Shown here: in pieces, positions 4,574 to 10,312 of the stretch
Numbering within the stretch: the stretch's first letter is position 1
How the letters are laid out: each line of letters opens with the position of its first letter
Assembly: GCA_026984595.1 (NCBI GenBank)
Contig: JALSRW010000397.1
Location: forward strand, 1 to 10,312
Reading direction: 5' to 3'
DNA from: Alphaproteobacteria bacterium
GTDB taxonomy: Bacteria; Pseudomonadota; Alphaproteobacteria; Geminicoccales; Geminicoccaceae
DNA length: 10,312 nt
Notes under the pieces: model-generated
Told to the model about the DNA's origin: nothing
Seen by the model: the letters and a program-made list of their open reading frames with translations, nothing else
Database searches by the model: none
Translations under genes and position numbers: made by a program

Positions 4574-6091
4574 ATGGCCTCTGTCTCGCCGGCCTCCCTC
4601 GAGAAGGCCTACCAGACGGCCAGGCGCCGCCGCCAGCCCTGGGAACCATTATGGCGCGAGTGTTTCGCCTTCGCCTCACCGGTCCGTGGCGGTGGTCTCT
4701 CGCCCGAGTTCGGCCCTGCCAATCGCCTGAGCGATCGTCTGTTCGACAGCACCGCACCCGACGCCGTCGAGCAGCTCGCAGCCAGCCTCCTGGCTCAGCT
4801 CACCCCGCCATGGTCGCGCTGGTTCGAACTGGTGCCGGGCACCGAGATCGGTACCGACGACCGCGCGCAGCTCGCCCCCGTTCTCGAGCAGGCCACCCAG
4901 GCGCTGCGCGGCCATTTCGAACGCTCCAACTTCGCCGTCGAGATCCATCAGTGCTACCTCGACCTGGTCACTATCGGCACGGCCACGCTCCTCTTCCAGG
5001 AGGCCGCGCCCGGCGATGCGAGCGCCTTCACCTTCACCGCCATTCCCGCCGCCGAAATGCTGGTGCTCGCCGATCGCGAGGGTCGTATCACCCAGCAGTT
5101 CCGCACCACCGGCATGGCGCTGGCGGGACTGCGCGGCCGCTTCCCCGAAGTGAAGCTGCCGCCGCCTTTGGTGGAGCGACTGAAGGAGGATCCCGACAGC
5201 CGCGTCGCACTGGTGGAGGCGGTACGGCCGGAGGGTTCCCATTTCCGCTACACGGCCTTCCTCCCCAAGGAGGAAACGCGCGGTGACGAGCCGCTGCTGC
5301 TGGCCGAGGGCATCTTCGAGCGCTCGCCCTTCATCACCTTCCGGTGGCTCAAGGCGGCGGGCGAGATTTACGGCCGTTCTCCAGTGATGACGGCATTGCC
5401 CGACATCAAGACGGCCAACAAGGTCGTGGAGCTGATCCTCAAGAATGCCTCGATCGCCGTCACCGGGATCTGGCTGGCAGAGGACGACGGCGTACTCAAC
5501 CCGGCCAATATCGACCTCACTCCCGGCTCCATCATCCCCAAGGCGGTCGGCTCGGCCGGTCTCACTCCACTGCAGGCTCCCGGCCGCTTCGACGTCTCGG
5601 AGTTGGTGCTCGGGGATCTGCGCGCCCGCATCCGCCACACGCTGCTCGGCGATCGGCTCGGTCCGGTGCAGAACCAGCGTATGACGGCCACCGAGGTGCT
5701 CGAGCGCAGCGCCGAGATGGCGCGCCTCCTCGGCGCCACCTTCGGCCGCCTGCAGAGCGAGCTGCTGCTGCCGTTGCTGCAGCGCGCCACCGCCATCCTG
5801 CGCCGGCGTGGCGAGCTGCCGGAGTTGCCGATGGACGGGCGCATCGCCGATATCGCCGTGCGCTCTCCGATCGCCCGGCTGCAGGCCCGCGAGGATGTGG
5901 GCAACATCGTGAGCTGGCTGGAAACCATCCAGAAGCTCGGTCCCGAGGCCGCCGCCGTCGTCGATCTGCCGGCCACCGTCAGATGGCTGGCCGCCACCCT
6001 GGGAGTCCCTGCGGAACTCGTCCGCGACCTTCCCGAACCGCTCTCGGCGCTGGCCGCCGAGCTCGTGCAGGGAGACGGCAATGCCGCGTGA
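4574..6091 (+). CDS. Portal (head-to-tail connector) protein, T7 gp8-like
   Basis: The portal is a dodecameric ring at one capsid vertex. It nucleates head assembly, is the DNA entry channel during packaging and joins the tail. At 505 residues it is close to the T7 connector (536). Seen in sequence: an N-terminal helix with WEPLWRECFAFASP (about 23-36), the RLFDSTAPDAVEQLAASLLAQLTPPWSRWFEL region typical of the head-tail connector family, ERSNFAVEIHQCYLDLVTIGTA (a stem/wing helix), the GEIYGRSPVMTALPDIKTANK block, and the TATEV motif (371-375) followed by the LLGATFGRLQSELLLPLL helix. The start has TAGGAG ten bases upstream. The end overlaps the next gene by 11 bases, indicating translational coupling. 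Portal directly after the short first gene, with no terminase before it, follows T7-type gene order. Confidence 0.93.
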   Translation: MASVSPASLEKAYQTARRRRQPWEPLWRECFAFASPVRGGGLSPEFGPANRLSDRLFDSTAPDAVEQLAASLLAQLTPPWSRWFELVPGTEIGTDDRAQLAPVLEQATQALRGHFERSNFAVEIHQCYLDLVTIGTATLLFQEAAPGDASAFTFTAIPAAEMLVLADREGRITQQFRTTGMALAGLRGRFPEVKLPPPLVERLKEDPDSRVALVEAVRPEGSHFRYTAFLPKEETRGDEPLLLAEGIFERSPFITFRWLKAAGEIYGRSPVMTALPDIKTANKVVELILKNASIAVTGIWLAEDDGVLNPANIDLTPGSIIPKAVGSAGLTPLQAPGRFDVSELVLGDLRARIRHTLLGDRLGPVQNQRMTATEVLERSAEMARLLGATFGRLQSELLLPLLQRATAILRRRGELPELPMDGRIADIAVRSPIARLQAREDVGNIVSWLETIQKLGPEAAAVVDLPATVRWLAATLGVPAELVRDLPEPLSALAAELVQGDGNAA

Positions 6092-6350
6092 CCGCAAAGC
6101 CTCGGGGTGGAGCGGCCTCGAACCGAACCGACGCAAGGCGCCACCACACGAGCTCGCCGAGGCCTTCGCGAGCTGCTTCACGGGGCCGGCCGGAGTGCTG
6201 GTGCTGGATTACCTGCGTCGCACCTTCCTGACCCGTCGTGTACCGCCCACCGCCGGCGATGCCGTGCTGCGCCATGTCGAAGGCCAGCGCAGCGTCGTCG
6301 CGCACATCCAGTCCCTGGTCGAGCAGGGGCTGATCGTCCGCCGCAGCTGA
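6081..6350 (+). CDS. Bbp19-like small phage protein
   Basis: This 89-residue protein begins inside the last codons of the portal gene, with AGGGAGA just upstream of its ATG. Its core matches the small family named after Bbp19 of Bordetella phage BPP-1 as I recall it: FASCFTGPAGVLVLDYLRRTFL (29-50), then VEGQRSVVAHIQSLVEQG (66-83), where EGQR is the most recognisable motif. The first 25 residues are basic and probably disordered. Members lie beside portal and scaffold genes of podoviruses. The function is not known to me; its location suggests a head-assembly or connector accessory. It ends 10 bases before the scaffold gene. Confidence 0.75.
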   Translation: MPRDRKASGWSGLEPNRRKAPPHELAEAFASCFTGPAGVLVLDYLRRTFLTRRVPPTAGDAVLRHVEGQRSVVAHIQSLVEQGLIVRRS

Positions 6351-6360
6351 GGAAGTCCCG

Positions 6361-7227
6361 ATGACCGACCGCCACGCCCCCGAGATCGCCGAGACGGAGA
6401 TGCCGCCGACGGAACCGGCCGCCGAGACGCCACCGGCCGAACAACCGGACATCGCGACCGAGACGGCGGAGGACGACATCCAGGAACGTTCCCCCGCGGC
6501 CGCGGGGGACGAGCTCGCCGGTGAAGCGCAAGACGAACCCTCCGGGCGTCCCCCGCACATTCCGGAGAAGTTCTGGGATGCCGAACGCGCCGAGCTCCGC
6601 ACCGAGGCCCTTCTCAAATCCTATGCCGAGCTGGAACGGCGCCTGACCCGCAGCCTGCCGCTTCCCGCCGATGCGGAGGACACCGCCGCGCTGCACCGCA
6701 TCCGCCGAGCTCTGGGCTGGCCGGAAAGCCCGGACGAGTACGAAATCACCCCCGCGCATCCGGTGCTGGAGGTGGACCCGGAGCTCAACCGCCGCCTGCA
6801 CGAGGCCGGCTTCACCAAGGAACAGGCGCAGCTCGTCTACGATCTGGCGGCCGAACGGGTGCTCCCGGCCATCGATGCGGTGGCCGAGACCTTCCGGGCG
6901 GAGCAGGAGCGCGAGCGACTGGAACAGCATTTCGGCGGCCGTGAGGCCTTCGAGACCGTCGCCCGTCAGCTCAGGAGCTGGGCCGAGGCACATCTCGAGC
7001 CCGAGGTCTACGAGAGCCTGTCCGGCTCCTACCAGGGCATTCTCGCCCTCCACCAGATGATGCAGGCACAGGAGCCGCCGGTGGTCGGCGAGACCGGCAG
7101 CGGTGACACCGGCCTCGACGAGGAGCGGCTCTACGAGATGATGCGCGATCCCCGCTACTGGCGCGATCGCGATCCCGAGTTCGTCGCACGCGTCACCGAG
7201 GGCTTCCGACAGCTCTTCGCGGACTGA
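6361..7227 (+). CDS. Capsid assembly scaffolding protein, T7 gp9-like
   Basis: Scaffolding proteins direct capsid subunits around the portal into a procapsid and then leave. The 288-residue product fits: an acidic, Pro/Glu/Ala-rich disordered N-terminus (1-65), then PHIPEKFWD (65-73) and LLKSYAELERRL (84-95), the standard phage scaffold 'IPEKFWD...LKSYAELE' pattern. An ALGWPESPDEYEI segment follows, as in other podoviral scaffolds, then long helical stretches (120-230) and a charged C-terminal helix (EEERLYEMMRDPRYW-like, RQLFAD end) that would contact capsid. Length is near T7 gp9 (307). GAGGAAG sits upstream of the ATG, overlapping the preceding stop. It is followed by a 125-base gap with a strong hairpin before the capsid gene. 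Confidence 0.9.
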   Translation: MTDRHAPEIAETEMPPTEPAAETPPAEQPDIATETAEDDIQERSPAAAGDELAGEAQDEPSGRPPHIPEKFWDAERAELRTEALLKSYAELERRLTRSLPLPADAEDTAALHRIRRALGWPESPDEYEITPAHPVLEVDPELNRRLHEAGFTKEQAQLVYDLAAERVLPAIDAVAETFRAEQERERLEQHFGGREAFETVARQLRSWAEAHLEPEVYESLSGSYQGILALHQMMQAQEPPVVGETGSGDTGLDEERLYEMMRDPRYWRDRDPEFVARVTEGFRQLFAD

Positions 7228-7236
7228 CGCGCGCAC

Positions 7237-7270
7237 GACCGACGGGCAACCGCCGACGCGGTCCGTCGTC
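7237..7270 (+). repeat. Strong hairpin between scaffold and capsid genes
   Basis: GAC (7237-7239), GACGG (7241-7245) and ACCGC (7249-7253) pair in order with GTC (7268-7270), CCGTC (7263-7267) and GCGGT (7258-7262) around a CGAC loop. This gives 13 pairs interrupted by a one-base and a three-base bulge. No T run follows. Its place right before the major capsid gene suggests an RNA processing or stability element that raises capsid output over scaffold. The rest of the 125-base gap holds only the capsid ribosome site. Confidence 0.5.
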
Positions 7271-7352
7271 TTCTCCAACCGCCACCTGGTCGGCCCGGAT
7301 CCCGGACAACCGCCGGAGGCAAATCGCAACACGTGCAGGAGACGATCGCACG

Positions 7353-8171
7353 ATGACCATTTCGATCGACCAGGCCTTCGTGAAGCAGTTCGAGCGCGAG
7401 GTCCACGAGGCGTACCAGCGCCAGGGCTCGAAACTGCGTGCCACGGTGCGCGTCAAGAACGGCGTGCGCGGCAGTTCCACCGTTTTCCAGAAGATCGGCA
7501 AGGGGGCCGCTGCCACCAAGGCGCGCCACGGCATGGTGCCGGTGATGAACGTGGACTTCAGTACCGTCGAAGCGTTTCTCGCGGATTACTATGCCGGCGA
7601 GTGGGTCGACAAGCTCGACGAGCTCAAGACCAACATCGACGAGCGGCAGGTTCTGGCCAATGCCGGTGCCTTCGCGCTCGGGCGCAAGACCGACGAACTG
7701 ATCATCGACGCGCTCGACAGCGCCACCGCCCAGGCCGGCACCGATACCACCGGTCTGACCAAGGAGAAGGTGCTCGAGGCGTTCGAGATCCTGGGCGGCA
7801 AGGACGTGCCCGACGACGGCCAGCGCTATGCGGTGATCGGCTGGAAGCAGTGGTCGGAGCTGCTCGGTCTGCCGGAGTTCGCCAATGCGGATTTCGTCGG
7901 CGACGAGCAGCTCCCCTGGCGGGGCAGCCAGGCCAAATACTGGCTCGGCACCCTGTGGATCCCGCATTCCGGTCTGCCGGAGAGCGGTGGGGTGCGGACC
8001 TGCTTCTGGTACCACAAGAGCGCCGTCGGCCATGCCGTCGGCCAGGACGTGACCACCGACATCACCTGGCATGGCGAACGGGCCGCCTACTTCGTCTCCA
8101 ACTCGATGTCCCAGGGCGCCGCGCTCATCGATTCCGACGGCGTCGTCAAGATGCGCTGCACGGAGGTCTGA
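7353..8171 (+). CDS. Major capsid protein (HK97-fold type, Phage_capsid_2-like)
   Basis: The 272-residue product is the shell subunit. It carries the pattern common to this phage capsid family: FVKQFEREVHEAYQRQGSKLRATVRVKNGVRGSS N-terminal segment, an AAATKARHGMVPVMNVDFSTVEAFLADYYAGEWVDKLDELKTNIDERQ block (52-99), the NAGAFALGRKTDELIIDAL helix (103-121), and a strand-rich C-terminus ending in GAALIDSDGVVKMRCTEV. It is shorter than T7 gp10A (345) and belongs to a different capsid family, although the gene order is T7-like. AGGAGA lies upstream of the ATG. The C-terminal codons carry the GGAGG ribosome site for the next gene, only two bases away from its own stop. No prohead protease or delta domain is encoded nearby. 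Confidence 0.93.
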   Translation: MTISIDQAFVKQFEREVHEAYQRQGSKLRATVRVKNGVRGSSTVFQKIGKGAAATKARHGMVPVMNVDFSTVEAFLADYYAGEWVDKLDELKTNIDERQVLANAGAFALGRKTDELIIDALDSATAQAGTDTTGLTKEKVLEAFEILGGKDVPDDGQRYAVIGWKQWSELLGLPEFANADFVGDEQLPWRGSQAKYWLGTLWIPHSGLPESGGVRTCFWYHKSAVGHAVGQDVTTDITWHGERAAYFVSNSMSQGAALIDSDGVVKMRCTEV

Positions 8172-8173
8172 CC

Positions 8174-8443
8174 ATGGCGTACGATCCCCACAATCTGAGT
8201 GCCCTGTCCTATGCCAACGGCTTCACGCTGTGGCACTACCGGACCGACGACATGCCGGCCGATGTCGACAATGTCGGCTACTTCAACGACGCCGCGAAGA
8301 TGCTGCGCGAAGGCGATTTCATCTTCGTCAACGCCGGCATCGGTACCGCGCCTACGCACGGCGTGTTCATCGTCCTCTCCAACAGTGGCGGCGTGGTCGA
8401 TGTGTCGAACCTGACCAGCTTCGGCGCCGTCAACGCCGACTGA
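8174..8443 (+). CDS. Small conserved phage protein after capsid, decoration-protein candidate
   Basis: The ATG begins two bases after the capsid stop, with GGAGG inside the capsid 3' end, so the two are tightly coupled. The 89-residue product starts MAYDPHNLSALSYANGF, continues with LWHYRTDDMPADVDNVGYFNDAAKMLREGDFIFVNAG and ends in a strand-rich VFIVLSNSGGVVDVSNL segment. I recall this 'YANGFTLWHYRT...GYFNDAA.MLR.GD' pattern directly behind capsid genes in podo- and siphoviruses, where it is usually annotated hypothetical. A small all-beta protein made in step with capsid would fit a head decoration or cementing protein. That role is inferred from position and size. No signal peptide or transmembrane segment is present. 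Confidence 0.8.
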   Translation: MAYDPHNLSALSYANGFTLWHYRTDDMPADVDNVGYFNDAAKMLREGDFIFVNAGIGTAPTHGVFIVLSNSGGVVDVSNLTSFGAVNAD

Positions 8444-8484
8444 CCACGGTCGAGTACGGGCCTCGGCCTATCGGTCGGTCGGAC

Positions 8485-8510
8485 GCCGGGAGGTCTCCGG
8501 ACCTCCCGGC
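8485..8510 (+). repeat. Strong hairpin between head and tail genes
   Basis: GCCGGGAGGT (8485-8494) pairs perfectly with ACCTCCCGGC (8501-8510) around CTCCGG, inside a 148-base gap. The position matches that of the T7 terminator that follows the capsid gene, but there is no T run. It could be a rho-independent-like pause, an mRNA end protector or a partial terminator that lowers tail gene expression. A short CGGT tandem (8471-8481) precedes it. Confidence 0.5.
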
Positions 8511-8591
8511 CGCTCCCGGCCACGGCGCGGCCCGCCGTTCGACTCGGCAACCGCGGCTGCAATCTGGCAGCCTTCACCCAGGTGACGGATC

Positions 8592-9158
8592 ATGTACACG
8601 GATGTGAGCATCTGCTCGAAAGCCCTTGTCAAGATCGGCATCCCGCCGATCACCTCGTTCGACGAGCCACGGGTGGAAGCCGAGGTCGCCGGCGAGCTCT
8701 ATCCGACCGTGCGCGATGCGCTGCTGGTCGCCTATCCCTGGTCGTTCACCGTTGCGCAGGCCGAACTGGTGCGGGACCCGGCGGGCGATCCCGTCGATTT
8801 CGCCTACGCCTATTTCCTGCCCAGCGACATGCTGCGCAGCATTTCCGCGGGAAGCGGCGGACGTGGACGCGGCCTGCTGTTCCGTATCCGCGGCAGCCGA
8901 CTGGTCACCGACGCGGCGACGGTCACCCTGACCTATCAGCGGCGGGTCGACGAGAGCGAGTTCCCGAGCTTCTTCGTCAGCGCCCTGATCGCCCGCCTCG
9001 CCGCCGAGTTCGCCATTCCGCTGACCGAGGCGACCGCCCGCAGCGAGACCCTGCAGCGGCTGGCGGCCGCCGAGCTCAGGCTGGCACGGCTGATCGACAG
9101 CCAGCAGGCGACTCCGCTCAAGGTCGAGGACTTCACCCTGATCCGGGCACGCGGCTGA
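8592..9158 (+). CDS. Tail tubular protein A, T7 gp11-like
   Basis: This 188-residue protein should form the ring that attaches to the portal and links it to the tail nozzle, as gp11 does in T7 (196 residues). Recognisable parts are the N-terminal SICSKALVKIGIPPITSFDEPRVEAEVAGELYPTVRDALLVAYPWSFT segment (6-53), the classic gp11-type 'ALL.IG..PI.SF...LY...RDALL...PW.F' pattern. The YAYFLPSDMLR turn, a glycine-rich loop, a VTLTYQRRVDE strand and a helical C-terminus (LIARLAAEFAIPL, ETLQRLAAAELRLARLIDSQQ) follow. AGGTG lies seven bases before the ATG. The stop overlaps the next start as TGATG, so the tail pair is translationally coupled. Confidence 0.92.
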   Translation: MYTDVSICSKALVKIGIPPITSFDEPRVEAEVAGELYPTVRDALLVAYPWSFTVAQAELVRDPAGDPVDFAYAYFLPSDMLRSISAGSGGRGRGLLFRIRGSRLVTDAATVTLTYQRRVDESEFPSFFVSALIARLAAEFAIPLTEATARSETLQRLAAAELRLARLIDSQQATPLKVEDFTLIRARG

Positions 9159-10312
9159 TGACCCGCGCCGTCCGAATCCAGACCAGCTTCGCCAGTGGCG
9201 AACTCGACCCTATCCTCTACGGGCGGATCGACTTGCGTGCCCAGGAGGAAGGCGCAGCCAGGCTGCGCAACGCCATCCCGCTGCGAACCGGCGGGGTACG
9301 GCGGCGACCGGGCACCGCCAGGCTCGCCGAGCTGCCGGCGGCCGTTCGCCTCATCGGTTTCGCCACCGCCTTCGGTGATTTCCTCGTGGCCCTCGCCACC
9401 GACCGCGTGGAGATCCTGACCACCGACGGCGCCATCCGGGCAACCCTCACCCCGTCTCCCTGGACCGCGGCCCAGGCCCGCGAAGTGACCTGGGTGGCCG
9501 ATGGCGAACGGCTCCTGATCTGCCATCCCGAAGTCGAGCCGCAGGAACTCCTGCGGGATGCGAACGGCACCTGGAACCTCGCCCCCTGGAGGTTTTCCCC
9601 GATCGATCCGGCCGATCCGTTGTCGCCACGCTACGAACCTTTCGCCCGTTTCGCCGCACCGGAGGTGCAGCTACAGCTCCGCCTCGGCACGAACCCGCCC
9701 GCCGACCCCATCCCGGCCGGATCCTTCGTCGAGATCCTGACCACCGCCCCCGTCTTCACCAGCAATCATCGCGACACCTGGTTGCGGGTGCGGGGCGGCC
9801 ATGTCCGCATCACCAACGTGCGCAGCGCCACCGAAGCGGACGGGTTGGTGTTCGAGGACCAGGGCAGCGGGACCACCACCGACGACTGGCAGGAGCAGGC
9901 GTTCGGCCCCGTCCATGGCTGGCCGCGCAGCGTCGCCTTTCATCAGAACCGCCTGGTGATCGGCGGTTCGCGCGATCTTCCCGATCATGTGTGGATCTCG
10001 AAATCGGGAGGGATGTTCAACTTCGATCTCGGAACCGGGCTCGACGACGAGGCCATCGCCTTCCGCCTGACGGCGGACCAGAGACAGGTGATCCGCCAAA
10101 TCTATTCCGGCCGCCGCCTGCAGCTCTTCACCAGCGCCGGAGAGTGGATCGTCAGTGGCGAGCCTCTCACTCCCTCCTCGGTCCGTGTCGAGCTGCAGAC
10201 GCGGATCGGTTCCCCCGCCGACGCCAATCCCCGCCCCGCCGAGGTCGATGGCGCCACCATGTTCCTCGGCGCCAGCGGCCGGGAAGTACGGGAGTTCATT
10301 TTCGCCGATACC
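9158..10312 (+). CDS. Tail tubular protein B (nozzle), T7 gp12-like, 3' end outside window
   Basis: The frame runs from the ATG at 9158 (in TGATG with the previous stop) to the window edge without a stop, giving 385 codons. T7 gp12 has 794, so about half is visible. gp12 forms the tail nozzle, a beta-propeller tube through which DNA leaves. Family marks are the opening SFASGELDPILYGRIDL (10-26), RLRNAIPLRTGGVRRRPGT, repeated strand pairs such as VEILTTDGAI, and the GWPRSVAFHQNRLVIGG block, followed by HVWISKSGGMFNFDLGTGLDDEAIAF and a QLFTSAGEWIVSG stretch. These are the best-conserved motifs of podoviral nozzle proteins. The downstream genes (internal virion proteins, tail fibre, terminase) would be expected to the right. 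Confidence 0.92.
   Translation, partial: MTRAVRIQTSFASGELDPILYGRIDLRAQEEGAARLRNAIPLRTGGVRRRPGTARLAELPAAVRLIGFATAFGDFLVALATDRVEILTTDGAIRATLTPSPWTAAQAREVTWVADGERLLICHPEVEPQELLRDANGTWNLAPWRFSPIDPADPLSPRYEPFARFAAPEVQLQLRLGTNPPADPIPAGSFVEILTTAPVFTSNHRDTWLRVRGGHVRITNVRSATEADGLVFEDQGSGTTTDDWQEQAFGPVHGWPRSVAFHQNRLVIGGSRDLPDHVWISKSGGMFNFDLGTGLDDEAIAFRLTADQRQVIRQIYSGRRLQLFTSAGEWIVSGEPLTPSSVRVELQTRIGSPADANPRPAEVDGATMFLGASGREVREFIFADT

Noticed and set aside
4676..6181. 501-codon antisense frame over the portal gene, and similar ones at 6178-7332 and 7155-8072
   Set aside because: They mirror strongly conserved phage genes on the other strand and show no family features.
1..10312. CRISPR array, insertion sequence or toxin-antitoxin pair
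   Set aside because: No regularly spaced repeats, transposase motifs, terminal inverted repeats or paired small toxin/antitoxin genes were seen on either strand.

Overview
The window looks like a high-GC alphaproteobacterial chromosome, probably Rhodospirillales-like, at the left end of an integrated podovirus-type prophage. The group is inferred from three things: an alphaproteobacterial-style mlaA-mlaC pair, an S24-type regulator ending in the RIVW-x-SQ tail common in alphaproteobacteria, and a CtrA-like TTAA-N7-TTTA box. No species-level call is possible.

Host part (1 to about 3300). The window opens inside the end of a small acidic protein (2-175). An unrecognised 88-residue gene follows on the minus strand (208-474). 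It is divergent from mlaA (561-1472), and a perfect 8-bp inverted repeat (515-533) sits between them, over a good minus-strand promoter. mlaA overlaps mlaC (1420-2118). Together they encode the outer-membrane and periplasmic steps of Mla phospholipid transport. Then come about 1.1 kb of very GC-rich DNA with no believable gene but many short hairpins. This block ends in a textbook rho-independent terminator (3236-3264). A -10 element, a CtrA-like box and an internal hairpin upstream suggest that the terminator closes a small RNA of about 105 nt.

Phage part (3326 to the end). A minus-strand helix-turn-helix/S24-fold regulator (3326-3967) faces a plus-strand structural operon across an AT-richer control region with an 18-bp palindrome. 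The regulator appears to have lost both catalytic residues of the S24 Ser-Lys dyad, so it may not be cleavable in an SOS response. The plus-strand genes follow T7 order: a small His/Cys protein with a possible permuted NlpC/P60-like fold, portal (head-tail connector), a Bbp19-like small protein, scaffold, major capsid protein, a small conserved protein in the decoration-protein position, tail tubular protein A, and the first 385 codons of tail tubular protein B. Strong hairpins flank the capsid and small-protein pair and could set capsid transcript level. No integrase, RNA polymerase, replication gene or terminase lies between the regulator and the portal gene. Those functions must be beyond the right edge, supplied by the host, or absent.
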